A stretch of 64,000 bases of DNA from assembly GCA_018222865.1 (NCBI GenBank), contig JAAEZM010000002.1, positions 182,982 to 246,981 on the forward strand. The letters run 5' to 3'. A program made the position numbers and the translations under genes. The notes beneath the pieces are model-generated. The model ran no database searches. It was not told where the DNA came from and saw only the letters and a program-made list of their open reading frames with translations. Every line of letters starts with the position of its first letter. The stretch's first letter is position 1. Positions 52,485-62,589 of the stretch are shown one piece after another. The stretch comes from Alphaproteobacteria bacterium. Lineage in GTDB: Bacteria; Pseudomonadota; Alphaproteobacteria; Caulobacterales; Maricaulaceae.

Positions 52485-54005
52485 ATGCGAAACGCAATCA
52501 AGACCAGCCTGTTCGCAGCGGCTGGAACGCTCCTCCTCACGCCAAATTTAGCCCTGGCGCAGTCCCCGTCCGACTTTACCGAACACCTTCGACCGCGTGT
52601 CTGGGTCGGAGAAAACGAGACCCGCTACACGCTCGAAGAGCGCATGGCGCACTTCAATGTTCCCGGTGTTGCAGTCGCCGTGATTGAGGACGGTGAAGTG
52701 ATCTATGCGGCTGGCTTTGGTGTCCAGCAGCTTGGCGGCGATATGCCCGTTGACGGCGATACGCTCTTTTCAGCCGGATCTGTCAGCAAGGTCGCAACAG
52801 CCGCGCTCATTATGCGACTGGACGATCAGGGTGTGATCGATATCGACGCGCCTGTCTCGGACTATCTCACCAGCTGGCAAATGCCGGACCAGGCAGAGTA
52901 TGACGAGAATGATGTGACCCTGCGAGCGATCCTGGCTCATACGGCAGGTTTCAACATCCATGGTTTTGGCGATTTCCAGCCCGGCGCCGACCTGCCGACC
53001 GTCTATGATACGCTCAATGGTGCAGCGCCTGCCGACCATGCAGCCCTCGAGCTGACCTTCGCGCCGGGAACAGGCTATCGCTATTCCGGCGGTGGATACA
53101 CGCTGGCGCAATTGGTTGTCGCCGACGCGACGGGGCAGACCTTCCAGGCGGCCTCCGATGAGGCGCTCTTCGATCCGTTGGGGCTGGAGCGCTCAACCTT
53201 TGCCAACCCGCTTCCCGAGGGTGTCGGCAATATCGCGCGGGCCCATGATCGCTCCGGCGAACCGGCCGCCTTGCCGCGAGGCTATGAAGCCATGCCGGAG
53301 ATGGCCGCCTCAGGGCTGTGGACGAGCGCAAGTGAGCTGGGCGGCATCGTATCCGCCCTGATCGCCAGCTATCGCGAAGAGGGTGGGTATCTGCGCCAGT
53401 CGACCGCCGAGGACATGATGACCCGCGTCGCGCCAAGCCAGCATGGTGTTGGCCCACGCCTGGACGGGCGAGGGAATGGGTATTTCTTCCATCACGCCGG
53501 GGCGAATAATTCTTACCACACCTGGATTGAAGGGCATTTGGTAACCGGAGATGGCCTTGTCGTCCTGACCAATGGCTCAAACGGGAACGGCTTGCATATG
53601 GAGATCCGAAATGCGGTCGCTGATGCCATGGACTGGGATATCAACCCGGTTGTACGGGCGCCGGAGCTGGAGTTGAGCGAGGCGCATCTGCAAAGCCTGA
53701 CAGGTATTTTCAGCCCCTCAGACACCTTCCCGGTGGAGCTGAGACAACAAATGCAAAGATGGATTTACGGTGCGGATCTGGAGATTGCGCTGGGGGCGGA
53801 AGGGCTCGGCCTCGGCCGCGCCGGTGGAGATTCGCGTCTCGCCTTGATCCCGGTGACGCCCAGTCGTTTCATCATAGATGGGTTTTCAATGCGGGAGGGC
53901 GTTGCTGAGGTCGAATTTCACCGCAATGCCTCCGGCCAGACCCACGCCATGACCTTCTATCTGGCCAATGCGGCCTCGCATTATCATCGCTTGGATCAAG
54001 AATAG
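52485..54005 (+). CDS. Serine hydrolase of the beta-lactamase/PBP class C family
   Basis: A 506-residue secreted protein. Signal peptide about 1-26 (ending ALA-Q). Active site: S99-V-S-K102 (SVSK), Tyr in RYSGGGYTLAQ (Y-S-G) and HHAG (KTG equivalent) in YFFHHAGANN. A C-terminal domain of about 120 residues follows. It may be an esterase, a D-aminopeptidase or a class C lactamase; sequence alone cannot decide. It follows the blaI-blaR1-like pair by 25 bases and so is the likely regulated gene. Confidence 0.9.
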   Translation: MRNAIKTSLFAAAGTLLLTPNLALAQSPSDFTEHLRPRVWVGENETRYTLEERMAHFNVPGVAVAVIEDGEVIYAAGFGVQQLGGDMPVDGDTLFSAGSVSKVATAALIMRLDDQGVIDIDAPVSDYLTSWQMPDQAEYDENDVTLRAILAHTAGFNIHGFGDFQPGADLPTVYDTLNGAAPADHAALELTFAPGTGYRYSGGGYTLAQLVVADATGQTFQAASDEALFDPLGLERSTFANPLPEGVGNIARAHDRSGEPAALPRGYEAMPEMAASGLWTSASELGGIVSALIASYREEGGYLRQSTAEDMMTRVAPSQHGVGPRLDGRGNGYFFHHAGANNSYHTWIEGHLVTGDGLVVLTNGSNGNGLHMEIRNAVADAMDWDINPVVRAPELELSEAHLQSLTGIFSPSDTFPVELRQQMQRWIYGADLEIALGAEGLGLGRAGGDSRLALIPVTPSRFIIDGFSMREGVAEVEFHRNASGQTHAMTFYLANAASHYHRLDQE

Positions 54006-54011
54006 GCTTTG

Positions 54012-54036
54012 GCGGGGAGGGGCTTGCCTCTCCCCG
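54012..54036 (+). terminator. Hairpin after the serine hydrolase gene
   Basis: A stem GGGGAGGGGC/GCCTCTCCCC lies eight bases after the stop, without a T-tract. It may end or protect the transcript. Confidence 0.45.
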
Positions 54037-54206
54037 GCTTGTCTCAGGTGCAAATGTCTAGGCATTGCTGGCATTCTGCGAAGGTGAGCGCATGTATATT
54101 TTATAATTCTATCTGCCGGGCTTTGGTGCGGTCAAACAACCTGATTTAGGGAATTGGAAACCCTGTTTTTGCGATGCTCCGGTCAATTCTCATCCGGGAG
54201 CCGAAG

Positions 54207-56351
54207 ATGAAGTTTTCTTCGCTAAGCGTAGCGCACCGCATCGGTGTTGCAGTGGGCGCGCCAATGCTGGCCCTGCTCGCCTTCGCCTTCCTCTTCGTTC
54301 ACCAGTACCGAAGCGAAGCGGAGCATATGGCAAAGGTGACCGAGCTTACCGAGTTCGCCGGTGAGCTCAGTGCGGTCATCCATGAGCTCCAGCGCGAACG
54401 CGGAAATTCTGCCGGATTTGTTGGCTCTCAGGGCGAAGGCGTTTTCCAGCTCCGCCTGTCCAACCAGCGGTCGCGGACTGACGCCATTATCGAGCAATAT
54501 TTCGCCGCGGCTGAGGGCAAGAATTTTGCTCAATATTCCCAGGCCTATGCCGAGCAGATCGAGGTTGTGAATGCCGGGCTGCGCGCCCTGCCGCAGCATC
54601 GCTCGGAGGTGGACAGTCTGCAGCTCAATCTCGGACAGGCCGTGTCGCCCTATACGGCTTTGATCAATGATATTCTCACTGCCTATGTGGAAGAAGTGCA
54701 TGCTGCCGAAGATGGTGGCCTGGCTGAAGGGATGATTGCGCTCCTCTCCCTGATGGAAGCCAAGGAAAATGCGGGTATCGAGCGCGCCGTTGGAGCAAAT
54801 TCTCTTGGCGCAGGCGCGGTCAATCAGTCCAACCATGCGCGCCTGATCGAGCTGCAGGCGGCTCAAGACGCTTTCCTGCTAGAATTCACCATGCTTACCG
54901 GCGAGACTTGGACGTCGCGGCTGGAGCAAACCATTGCGCCGACCATCGAAGCTGTTGAAAGATATCGGAATATTCTCAGTGAAGGCGGTTATGGGGCATC
55001 AGTGCCGCAAGGTGAGGGCGGTCAATGGTTTGACGCGTCTACCCGCCGGATTGATGCGCTGATGGAAGTCGAGACACAATACTCGAACTATCTGGTTGAA
55101 TTGGCGAGCGCCCGTCATGGCGAAGCCAGCCGTTATGCTTGGACTATCAGCATTGCTGCTTTGCTGGTCACAGCGGTGACCATGTTCATCTCTATCCAGG
55201 TCGCGATCGGTGTGGTTCGCCCAATCGCCCAGATCACCAATTGTCTGGGCCGTATTTCCGCCGGTGAGACGGATGTCGAGATTCGCGGTACGGATCGCGG
55301 CGATGAAATTGGCGTGCTCGCGCGTGCCGCGAAAGACTTCCTGGCGGATGCGGAGCAACGTCGCGCGCTTGAGCGACGTACCATGCAACGTGATCAGCAG
55401 GCGATGGACGAACGCGCACAATACATGAAAGAAATGTCTGAGGAGGTGGAGACAGCCTCTGAGCGTAGTCTTGGCCGGGTCGTGGAATCCGCCTCGGACA
55501 TTCGCGAGCGCTCGATTGGCGTGAAAGAAGCTCTGGCCGATGCCATGGCGAAGGCGGGTCAGGTTGCTGATCGCGCGCGCGCATCCAGCTCGCAGTCGGA
55601 AGAAGCCGCAGAGCAGGCCAATCAGCTCATCTCTGCGATCAATGAAGTCACCGAACAGATTGCGCGGAGTGACCAGCTCGTCCGCGATGCTGTGACCAAG
55701 GCGGAAACGTCCAGCACAGCCGTGACGGAGCTGCGTGATGCGGCATCCCAGATCGGGAATTTCGTTGAAATCATCAATGGTCTGGCTGAACAGACCAATC
55801 TGCTTGCGCTGAATGCGACCATTGAGGCGGCACGCGCCGGTGAAGCCGGAAAGGGCTTCGCTGTCGTGGCGGCTGAAGTGAAAGCGCTGGCCTCACAGAC
55901 CAATACATCTGCGACCGAGATCAGTGATCGTGTAGGCAGTATCCAGGGGCGTACCCAGGACACGGTGGACGCGATTGCGTCCATCTCCGCGGCGATTGAC
56001 ACGCTCAGCGAAGTGACGACAGCGGTGTCTGCTGCAATGGAAGAACAGCGCGCCTCAACATCCAGCTTCCTTGGCTTTATCGAGCAGACCCGTGAAGCGA
56101 CAGGTGAAGTGGCCAATGGTGTTGAAGACATTCAGGCGGTCGCCAACCGCGTCTCAGGAGAGGCGGAGACCTTCGCGCAGACCGCTGATGATATGGCGGA
56201 TATGTCGGAACTCGCACGCTTTGAAATCCCGCGTATCGTGACTTCGGCGTCCCAGCGGGCTGAGGAAGAAACTGCCAAGACGAAGAATTCCACGGGCTCA
56301 GCAGACGGTGCGTCTGATGCCGCGGCCGATAATATTGCACTCTGGGGATAG
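54207..56351 (+). CDS. Methyl-accepting chemotaxis protein with NIT sensing domain
   Basis: A 714-residue receptor. ATG 54207 has GGGAG 6 bases upstream. Two spans (about 12-32 and 310-335) bracket a periplasmic domain with the NIT pattern [19 protein letters not shown] (nitrate/nitrite sensing type). HAMP (about 335-395) and the cytoplasmic signalling hairpin with [42 protein letters not shown] follow. No CheW/CheA genes are adjacent. The STAS gene follows three bases after its stop. Confidence 0.94.
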   Translation: MKFSSLSVAHRIGVAVGAPMLALLAFAFLFVHQYRSEAEHMAKVTELTEFAGELSAVIHELQRERGNSAGFVGSQGEGVFQLRLSNQRSRTDAIIEQYFAAAEGKNFAQYSQAYAEQIEVVNAGLRALPQHRSEVDSLQLNLGQAVSPYTALINDILTAYVEEVHAAEDGGLAEGMIALLSLMEAKENAGIERAVGANSLGAGAVNQSNHARLIELQAAQDAFLLEFTMLTGETWTSRLEQTIAPTIEAVERYRNILSEGGYGASVPQGEGGQWFDASTRRIDALMEVETQYSNYLVELASARHGEASRYAWTISIAALLVTAVTMFISIQVAIGVVRPIAQITNCLGRISAGETDVEIRGTDRGDEIGVLARAAKDFLADAEQRRALERRTMQRDQQAMDERAQYMKEMSEEVETASERSLGRVVESASDIRERSIGVKEALADAMAKAGQVADRARASSSQSEEAAEQANQLISAINEVTEQIARSDQLVRDAVTKAETSSTAVTELRDAASQIGNFVEIINGLAEQTNLLALNATIEAARAGEAGKGFAVVAAEVKALASQTNTSATEISDRVGSIQGRTQDTVDAIASISAAIDTLSEVTTAVSAAMEEQRASTSSFLGFIEQTREATGEVANGVEDIQAVANRVSGEAETFAQTADDMADMSELARFEIPRIVTSASQRAEEETAKTKNSTGSADGASDAAADNIALWG

Positions 56352-56354
56352 ACC

Positions 56355-56657
56355 ATGAAACATGAACGCATCGATGCCGGCTCGAATATCGAAGTTCGCC
56401 TGTCCGGGACTTTTACCTTTGATGATCAGATGATTGCACGCGATCTTATGCGCGAGCTAGTCGCCGATGAGGCGACCGCTATCGTCTATGAGGTCAGCAA
56501 TTTGACGATGATCGATTCCTCGGGCATCGGCTTGATCCTGATGCTCCATGATCGTCTGAAGAAGGCCGGTAAAACCTTTGAGATCCGGGGCGCGAACGGA
56601 GCCGTCGACGAGGCGTTGCGCCATGCCAAGATTACGGAGTTGATGCCGGTCAGCTAG
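56355..56657 (+). CDS. STAS domain anti-sigma factor antagonist-like protein
   Basis: A 100-residue single STAS domain: NLTMIDSSGIGLILMLHDRLKKAGK carries the conserved Asp-Ser-Ser phosphorylation site of SpoIIAA-type proteins. It starts three bases after the chemoreceptor gene, so the two are co-transcribed. Its partner kinase is not in the window. Confidence 0.87.
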   Translation: MKHERIDAGSNIEVRLSGTFTFDDQMIARDLMRELVADEATAIVYEVSNLTMIDSSGIGLILMLHDRLKKAGKTFEIRGANGAVDEALRHAKITELMPVS

Positions 56658-56716
56658 GCCGCTCCATACGGCGGGCCAGGCCCGCCGCACAGAGATCGTT
56701 AGGACGCCGTTCTGGC

Positions 56717-57286
56717 TTATTCAGCCGGGACGGCCTCTTTTTTCTCCCAGGCGAATGTCTGGAAGGCTTCATCGACCGGCGTGTCGGCAAAGTGGTTCAC
56801 ATAATTGGACATCACTTTCTGCGCGAGACCCAGAACGATATCCAGGATGTGGCGCTGGGTGTAACCGGCAGCGAGAAAGGCCTCGACATCCGCCTCGCTG
56901 ACGACACCGCGATTGCGCACGGTCTTCAGCGTGAACTGACGCAGCGCTTCCAGTTTTGCATCGGGGAGTTCACGCTCTTCACGCAGGGCGCTGATGATAT
57001 CGGTCGGGACTTTCTGCATGTGGGCGATGCCGGTGTGGGCCGGGACACAGTAGTGGCAATTATGTTCAACATTGACCGTCAACCAGACGACATTTTGTTC
57101 AACCGAGCTCAGGCTGGTTTTCTGGAAGAGCGTGTGCAGGGTCTGATAAGCCTCCAGATGCTCTGGAGATTCTGCCATGACGCCGTGCAGATTGGGGATC
57201 CGGCCAAACGCCTTGATGGAGTTATCCAATAGCGGCTTGGCGTCTGCAGGAGCGGTTTCAGGGGTGTGAATGGTGAACTCGGTCAT
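56717..57286 (-). CDS. Carboxymuconolactone decarboxylase/AhpD-like protein
   Basis: A 189-residue protein. The redox motif NCHYCVPAHTG (Cys-x2-Cys with His four residues on) is that of AhpD-like peroxidase-related enzymes, and SNYVNHFADTPVDEAF lies near the end. It is likely a disulfide reductase or peroxidase partner in oxidative defence. ATG 57286 (MTEFTIHTPE) has a modest AAGAGA site. Confidence 0.9.
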   Translation of the reverse strand: MTEFTIHTPETAPADAKPLLDNSIKAFGRIPNLHGVMAESPEHLEAYQTLHTLFQKTSLSSVEQNVVWLTVNVEHNCHYCVPAHTGIAHMQKVPTDIISALREERELPDAKLEALRQFTLKTVRNRGVVSEADVEAFLAAGYTQRHILDIVLGLAQKVMSNYVNHFADTPVDEAFQTFAWEKKEAVPAE

Positions 57287-57394
57287 TGTCTGTCTCTTGT
57301 GAATGACGGCGCCCATTATCGGCGTCTGCCAACAGGTGGTCATGGGCGCCGCTATCTCAAGATTTGGGCCGTTCAAGCTTTTGTGAAAACGGGT

Positions 57395-58114
57395 TCAAGA
57401 GGTTCGTCTCACCATCCGCGCAATGCGCAGGCCCGCCAGAATGCTGCCGGCCAGAGCGAAGATCAGGGCGATGATCGAGGTCATCTTGATCCACCAGGAA
57501 TTGAAGTTTTCCCGCGTGTGCCAATCCATGATGTGCAGGCCCCAGGCGAAATCGAAGGCGCGCCAGAGCCAGGTTCGAACGGCACGGACATCGCCGGTCT
57601 GTCCATTGATCCAGAAACTTGCCGGGTCATCCGGACCGAATTCCGCATGCCAGGCCGGTTTGTCCAGAAAAGCTTCGCGCGGCGGCGTGTCTACAAGGCT
57701 CAGCGAAATTAGCTCGCCGGAGCCGGCATAGCGGGCCAAGGCGATCCGGCGGATAAAGGCTTCATCAAGCGTGGCTAAGTCTGCGCCGCTTATGGCATCG
57801 ATGAGTTTGGGGCCTTCTCGGGTCTCGAGACGCCAGACAGCGCGATCGAGAATATACTCTGCCCTGGCCGAATAGATCTCCGCCGACGGCGCGTTGAGGA
57901 TGTGTTGAAGCGTAAGTGCTTGCTCCGGCCATTGCAGATCTTGCTCGACAATCGGGGCGCGAAGGTGCTCCCCGCGTACCTGTTCGATAGGAAAGAGCAC
58001 CATAAACACGCCGCTCACCAGCCAGATGAGGACTTGGAGGCCGACAGCGAAACCCAGCCAGAGATGGAGGCGCGCAAAGAAGCGATAGGTCGCGGGATTG
58101 AAAATCTGAGACAT
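57395..58114 (-). CDS. PepSY-domain membrane protein
   Basis: A 239-residue protein with spans near 15-40 and at the C-terminus (about 205-228). The N-terminus ATYRFFARLHLWLGFAVGLQVLIWLVSGVFMVLFP is typical of PepSY_TM proteins tied to metal-uptake receptors. The middle is a periplasmic PepSY-like region. It follows the TonB receptor gene on the same strand with a 36-base gap. Confidence 0.86.
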   Translation of the reverse strand: MSQIFNPATYRFFARLHLWLGFAVGLQVLIWLVSGVFMVLFPIEQVRGEHLRAPIVEQDLQWPEQALTLQHILNAPSAEIYSARAEYILDRAVWRLETREGPKLIDAISGADLATLDEAFIRRIALARYAGSGELISLSLVDTPPREAFLDKPAWHAEFGPDDPASFWINGQTGDVRAVRTWLWRAFDFAWGLHIMDWHTRENFNSWWIKMTSIIALIFALAGSILAGLRIARMVRRTS

Positions 58115-58150
58115 GATGAGGCAGGGGGAGGGAGGACCTCCCCCTCTTCC

Positions 58151-60229
58151 CTAGCCGCGAATGTGCAGGCGAAGGCCAAGGCTGCGCCCCGTGCCTGGCA
58201 GTCGGTCGCCAACAAGCACATCAGATCCGCCATTGCGGTTATAGCCTGCCAAGTGCTGGTGATAGTTATGGTCAAGCAAATTCTCGATACCAGCCGAGAT
58301 GGAAGTGTTGGCGTTGAGCTGCCAGAGGCCGCGCGCATTGAGCAGGACATAGCCTGGCGTTTCGGCTTCAGAATTCGTCACAGAGACCTCATCCTGTTCG
58401 GCCACAGCTACGCTTTCCAGCGTCGCTGACCAGCGCTGAGCCTCATAGGTCGCTCCGATGGTGAGCGTTGCGGGCTGGATGCGGTAGAGCTTGTCGTCAA
58501 TATCCTCGCGCTCGCCGCGCACATAGGTGAAGACACCGTCCAGGCGCCAAGCCTCGCCGAGGCGATAGCCGAAGTCGAGATCGACACCCCACAGCCGTGC
58601 ATCAACATTGGCAAAGCGCAAGGGCGTCGGGTCTCCATTCATATTGGACACCATTTCGACCGGGCTGTTGATCACGCCGGGTGTTGCGTCGAACGCCACA
58701 CCCTGGATGTAGTTCTCAATATCCCGGACATAGAGGGTCGGGCGCGCATAGGCGTTATCGGTTTGCCAGTCGAGACCGGCTTCCACGATCCAGGCGGTTT
58801 CTGGCGCCAGATCCCGATCGCCGACATAGGTATTGCCATCAGCAAGACCGCCACTGGCTGGCGTGGGCAGCCAGGCAAAGCGTTCCACATAACCTGGGGC
58901 CCGGGTCTTGCGGGCAAGCGTGAAGCGCAAGGTCGTCTCGTCGTTGAGCGCACGCCAGAAACGTCCCACCGCATCCAGCGTCACATCATCCCATTCGCGA
59001 TCACCGGCATTGAACGACATGGCCAGCATGCCTGGCATTGCTGGAACAGCAGGGCCGACACGGGCCGCACCGGCGCGCGCGCTATGGTAGTCTGCGCGCA
59101 AACCCAGCTCGCTGCTCCAGCCCAGAAGGGTTTCGCCGCTCCATTCCACAAAGCCGCCCGTCCGCTCGATCTCGATATCGGGAAAGCTGTTGAGGAAGAA
59201 GTTGGCGTTATTGGGATTGGTGATGGTGACATCATGCTCGGCATCGGAGGTATCAATCCCGAAGCTGAGCGTGCCATGCATCGCATCCATGGTGGCGGAG
59301 AGACCCGCTGTGATGTCATTGGAGGCGGCGAAGGTCTCGCGGAAGCGCATCGGGCTGGGCGGTGCCGGACGCAGGTCGAAATTATTCATGCCATGGTCGA
59401 TATCGGAGTAAGCGAGAAAACCATTGATCGTGAAGTCGGAGGTTTGACCGCTATAGGTCAGACGGGCGAAATCGCTGTCGAAATAGCGAATATCCATGGC
59501 GAAGGGCGGATTGCCCGTAGCGCCGGTTTCATTGCGGCGCAGATCCAGGCCGAACTCGTGGCGGCCCAGGCGTACGCCCCCGCCGAGACCGTAGACGAGG
59601 CGGTTATGCTGCGTGCCGCCAATCGTGCCATTGGCAAAGTCGATATCCCCGCCGTCTTCTAGGGCGTAGATGGCGTGCAGGCGGGTATCGCTGGTGCCAT
59701 AGCCGATCAGACCGCCCACGGCATAACTCTCATCGACAGACCGCCCTGCGCTGGTCAGATCATATTGCCAGCCCGCTTCATCTGAGAAATGCGACCGCTT
59801 GAGGACTGCGTCCAGACCGCCGCCCAGGCCCGGGCCATTGCGAACCGGGGAGACGCCGCGATCAATCTCGATACGCTCCACAAGCGGTAGCGGGGCGTAA
59901 TGCAGGGGCGGATCCATCAGATTGGGTCCACCCGATGCGAAGCTCTGACCATCCACACGGATATTGATGCGCGATCCAAACAGGCCGCGATACTGCACCT
60001 GGCCGGACAGGGCGCCATTATCAATGGCCGCTGCGCCCGGCACTTGCGCCACAAGGCGTACGGTTGCGGGGCCATTGGCGGCGGAGAGGTCTTGCGGAGT
60101 AACAACGCTCTCCAGCTCGACATTCATCCGGCTGGCATGAATGGTGATGACATCGGTGAGGGGGTCTTCTGCAATGGCAGCGGAGGTCAGCGCGAGCAGG
60201 CTCGCGGAAATCATAAGGGTTCGGGTCAT
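58151..60229 (-). CDS. TonB-dependent outer-membrane receptor, OprC/NosA-like
   Basis: A 692-residue protein. Signal peptide 1-20 (MTRTLMISASLLALTSAAIA). The N-terminal plug shows VRLVAQVPGAAAIDNGALSGQVQYRGLFGSRINIRVDGQ and ERIEIDRGVSPVRNG. The 22-strand barrel ends GRSLGLRLHIRG with the usual aromatic/basic C-terminus. The spacing and phrases such as ENLLDHNYHQHLAGYNR resemble OprC and NosA copper receptors. The DUF2946 and PepSY neighbours fit copper or other metal uptake. Confidence 0.9.
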   Translation of the reverse strand: MTRTLMISASLLALTSAAIAEDPLTDVITIHASRMNVELESVVTPQDLSAANGPATVRLVAQVPGAAAIDNGALSGQVQYRGLFGSRINIRVDGQSFASGGPNLMDPPLHYAPLPLVERIEIDRGVSPVRNGPGLGGGLDAVLKRSHFSDEAGWQYDLTSAGRSVDESYAVGGLIGYGTSDTRLHAIYALEDGGDIDFANGTIGGTQHNRLVYGLGGGVRLGRHEFGLDLRRNETGATGNPPFAMDIRYFDSDFARLTYSGQTSDFTINGFLAYSDIDHGMNNFDLRPAPPSPMRFRETFAASNDITAGLSATMDAMHGTLSFGIDTSDAEHDVTITNPNNANFFLNSFPDIEIERTGGFVEWSGETLLGWSSELGLRADYHSARAGAARVGPAVPAMPGMLAMSFNAGDREWDDVTLDAVGRFWRALNDETTLRFTLARKTRAPGYVERFAWLPTPASGGLADGNTYVGDRDLAPETAWIVEAGLDWQTDNAYARPTLYVRDIENYIQGVAFDATPGVINSPVEMVSNMNGDPTPLRFANVDARLWGVDLDFGYRLGEAWRLDGVFTYVRGEREDIDDKLYRIQPATLTIGATYEAQRWSATLESVAVAEQDEVSVTNSEAETPGYVLLNARGLWQLNANTSISAGIENLLDHNYHQHLAGYNRNGGSDVLVGDRLPGTGRSLGLRLHIRG

Positions 60230-60289
60230 GGTAATACTCCATTGCCGCCCGCTCGGGGCGGCGTTCTGACAGGTCTAGGTTTGGGGGTG

Positions 60290-60718
60290 TCAGAGGGAGT
60301 TTGGTGGTCCGCGCGCGGGCGGTAGTGGTCTCAGGCCGCGCTTGAGTGCGCGTTTCGTCTCGCGAAGATGGACACGCTCAACCGCCAGAACCGGCGCCAT
60401 GGGGGTTTCAATCTGCGGCGTGTCTGTCGCGGCGGCTGCGGCCGCAAAAGCGCAGACACCCGGCTGGCCGGGGCGGTCCTGCGGTGTTTGATGATCCGCA
60501 GGATGGGCCTGTTCAATCTCACCGGTTTCCAGATCGAGAAACCGCGTTTCATCCGCCAGACCGGCTGAACAGAAGACGACGCTGAGCCCGCCTGTCCGTT
60601 CGTTGAAGTCGAGCATATAGCCTTTGGGGATTGCGGCATGCATGCCCACAGCCAGAAGCGCCAGAGCCAAAAGGCACTGGGCGAGCGGGTTCCGGCTGGA
60701 TCGCATGAATTGCAACAT
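60290..60718 (-). CDS. DUF2946-like secreted protein
   Basis: A 142-residue protein. Signal-like N-terminus (NPLAQCLLALALLAVGMHAAIPKGYM), then CSAGLADET and a Pro/Gln-rich middle ending CAFAAAAAATDT. It resembles DUF2946, a family found with copper-related TonB receptors. ATG 60718 or 60706 may start; no strong ribosome site is present. It leads the receptor and PepSY genes (60-base gap to the receptor). Confidence 0.75.
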   Translation of the reverse strand: MLQFMRSSRNPLAQCLLALALLAVGMHAAIPKGYMLDFNERTGGLSVVFCSAGLADETRFLDLETGEIEQAHPADHQTPQDRPGQPGVCAFAAAAAATDTPQIETPMAPVLAVERVHLRETKRALKRGLRPLPPARGPPNSL

Positions 60719-60812
60719 AATAACGCCGCCTACACAGCTCCGGTCTGCTTGCCAAGTCTTTGATCATGCATGGCGTGTTCTCATTCCCGGGGGCATGGCA
60801 TAGGCTAAGGCC

Positions 60813-61436
60813 ATGGTACATCGAGACGTGCATCGTCATCTTGTTGATGTTTCATCAGAATTTGCGCCGGAGCTGGCATCCGCGATAAGCGCTATCGCGC
60901 CGATGACACTGCCACGGCGTGACGATATGCCCTTCCCGGAATATCTCTGCCGCGCCATTTCAGGTCAGCAAATTTCGGTGAAGGCGGCCGCCAGTATCTG
61001 GGCGCGTGTCGTCGATAGTGCGGGCGATAAACCCCTGACCGAGCATTTTGCGGACTGCTCGCATGAGACATTGCGCGCCTGCGGGCTCTCTACAGCCAAG
61101 ACCAAGACCATGCAGGGCATTGCGCGCTCGCATTTGGGCGCGGGGCTTGACCGGGACAGTCTGGCCCCGTTGAGCGCAATGGAGCGCTCGCAGCGTCTGA
61201 CACAGCTCTGGGGCGTCGGGCAATGGACGGCAGACATGATGAATATCTTCTATTTCGGAGAAGAGGATATCTGGCCGGACGGTGATGTGGCGGCTCGCAA
61301 GGCATTGGAGCGCCTGACCTCAAAGCGCCGCAAGACCGTTCGCACCGCCGAGCGTTTCAAGCCTTACCGGTCCTGGCTGGCTTTATACATGTGGGCCCAT
61401 GTCGATGCCCCGCCTGACGGCCAGGCGGCCGGGTAG
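60813..61436 (+). CDS. DNA-3-methyladenine glycosylase II (AlkA family)
   Basis: A 207-residue base-excision enzyme removing alkylated purines. Features: LCRAISGQQISVKAA near 45-60, then the helix-hairpin-helix TQLWGVGQWTADMM and the catalytic Asp region WPDGDVAARKALERL. The length is close to short AlkA-like enzymes. Divergent from the DUF2946 gene with 94 bases between. Confidence 0.9.
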   Translation: MVHRDVHRHLVDVSSEFAPELASAISAIAPMTLPRRDDMPFPEYLCRAISGQQISVKAAASIWARVVDSAGDKPLTEHFADCSHETLRACGLSTAKTKTMQGIARSHLGAGLDRDSLAPLSAMERSQRLTQLWGVGQWTADMMNIFYFGEEDIWPDGDVAARKALERLTSKRRKTVRTAERFKPYRSWLALYMWAHVDAPPDGQAAG

Positions 61437-61586
61437 GGCCCAAGCGTTCAGCGCTGAAGAAATCCATTCGCCTCGACGCTCCGTACTAAGGGGGGACAGC
61501 CACGGTTCTGTTCCCCGTTTTATTGACACGGGGCGGAGATAAGTTGGGCTCAAGGCAGAACTGAACTGAAGGAAAGGGCGCGAGCC

Positions 61587-61781
61587 ATGAAACCGGGACG
61601 ACTTCTCATCGATACGCTGTTCATCGCAGCCGGTGTGTTTATTGGCTTGCAGGTTTTCCAAAACCCGATTGCAGCTGTGCTGATGGCACTGGCAGTGGTC
61701 ATCGCGGACTTCGCCGTACACGGGTCGAAGCGCCGTAAGAAGGCGGAAGCTTCCGCCGAGGCGCGCCTCATCGAAGCTTGA
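61587..61781 (+). CDS. Small two-TM membrane protein
   Basis: A 64-residue protein with two predicted spans (about 7-23 and 27-45), then a basic and acidic tail (HGSKRRKKAEASAEARL). AAGGAAAGGG is upstream of ATG 61587, although somewhat far. A strong terminator lies 80 bases downstream, supporting a real transcript. Confidence 0.65.
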   Translation: MKPGRLLIDTLFIAAGVFIGLQVFQNPIAAVLMALAVVIADFAVHGSKRRKKAEASAEARLIEA

Positions 61782-61863
61782 TCATCCTCACGCGACACGA
61801 CGCGTGAGTTAGTATCCCACCGGTTCGAACCCCCAATCCCCCCCGAGACGAACCGGAAACGAG

Positions 61864-61901
61864 AACCGGCCCGCTTGAAACAAGCGGGCCGGTTTTTCCT
61901 T
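61864..61901. terminator. Bidirectional terminator
   Basis: A 12-bp stem AACCGGCCCGCTTG / CAAGCGGGCCGGTT followed by TTTCCTTT serves the plus-strand small gene; the other direction faces the TorF gene. Confidence 0.88.
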
Positions 61902-61913
61902 TAGCCGGGAGGG

Positions 61914-62585
61914 TCATCCGCCAAAGGATTGGGAGATGGAGAAGACAAAGGCGTCTCCATAGAAGTCTGACGTGTCGTGATAGCGCAGGTCCCAGCCAAT
62001 ACCGGCCACCTCGCCAGACAAGCCAAGCTGCCAGTCCTCATAATCGGCTCCGGTGAGATCATCGAACTGGCTCGACCCGATACGGGCATCAAAGGCGACG
62101 TCATCTGTCAGCGGGATCGCAATTCCGGCCTCGATATAGATGGCAGTGCCGGTTCCAGCGTAGAAATCATCGGACCAGGACAGTTTCCCGTCGAGGGCGA
62201 AGCTTCCGAAGTCCTTCGCAACAGCGCCATAAAGTTCCAGGAAGTCCTGGCTATTGCCACCCAGTTCGGGGCTGTCCGGATAAGCGTAATAGATCGCTCC
62301 AACATCCCAATCGAGGCCGCCCGCAGAGAAGGCATAGCCACCGTAGAAATCGACCTCAAGGGTGGTGTCATCGCCGAAATCGACACTGGACGCCCAGATG
62401 CCGGCATAGAAGCCGCTGTTTTCGTAGTCAAAGCCACCAGAGACGGCCGGGCCATCATCGGTCTGGGTAATGCCACGGAAGACATAATTCGTGGTCAGGC
62501 CCACATTGCCGACAATCTCTTGGGCGTGAGCGGTGGAGGTGAGGGCGAGTGCCCCCAGGCACGTTGCGATAACATGTTTCAGCAT
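61914..62585 (-). CDS. TorF family putative porin
   Basis: A 223-residue outer-membrane beta-barrel protein. AAGGAG is 8 bases before ATG 62585 (MLKHVIATC). Signal peptide 1-22 (ending AHA-Q). The start of the mature protein, EIVGNVGLTTNYVFRGITQTDDGPAVSGG, is characteristic of this family, as is the C-terminal aromatic SQSFGG. It sits near amtB, as often in alphaproteobacteria, and may pass small nitrogen compounds; function is inferred. Confidence 0.88.
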   Translation of the reverse strand: MLKHVIATCLGALALTSTAHAQEIVGNVGLTTNYVFRGITQTDDGPAVSGGFDYENSGFYAGIWASSVDFGDDTTLEVDFYGGYAFSAGGLDWDVGAIYYAYPDSPELGGNSQDFLELYGAVAKDFGSFALDGKLSWSDDFYAGTGTAIYIEAGIAIPLTDDVAFDARIGSSQFDDLTGADYEDWQLGLSGEVAGIGWDLRYHDTSDFYGDAFVFSISQSFGG

Positions 62586-62589
62586 AGTC

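Noticed and set aside
52485-54005. A confirmed class C beta-lactamase
   Set aside because: SVSK and Y-S-G are present but shared with esterases and D-aminopeptidases; sequence alone does not settle the substrate.
56670-56688. GC hairpin as a terminator between the STAS and AhpD-like genes
   Set aside because: No T-tract follows it on either strand.
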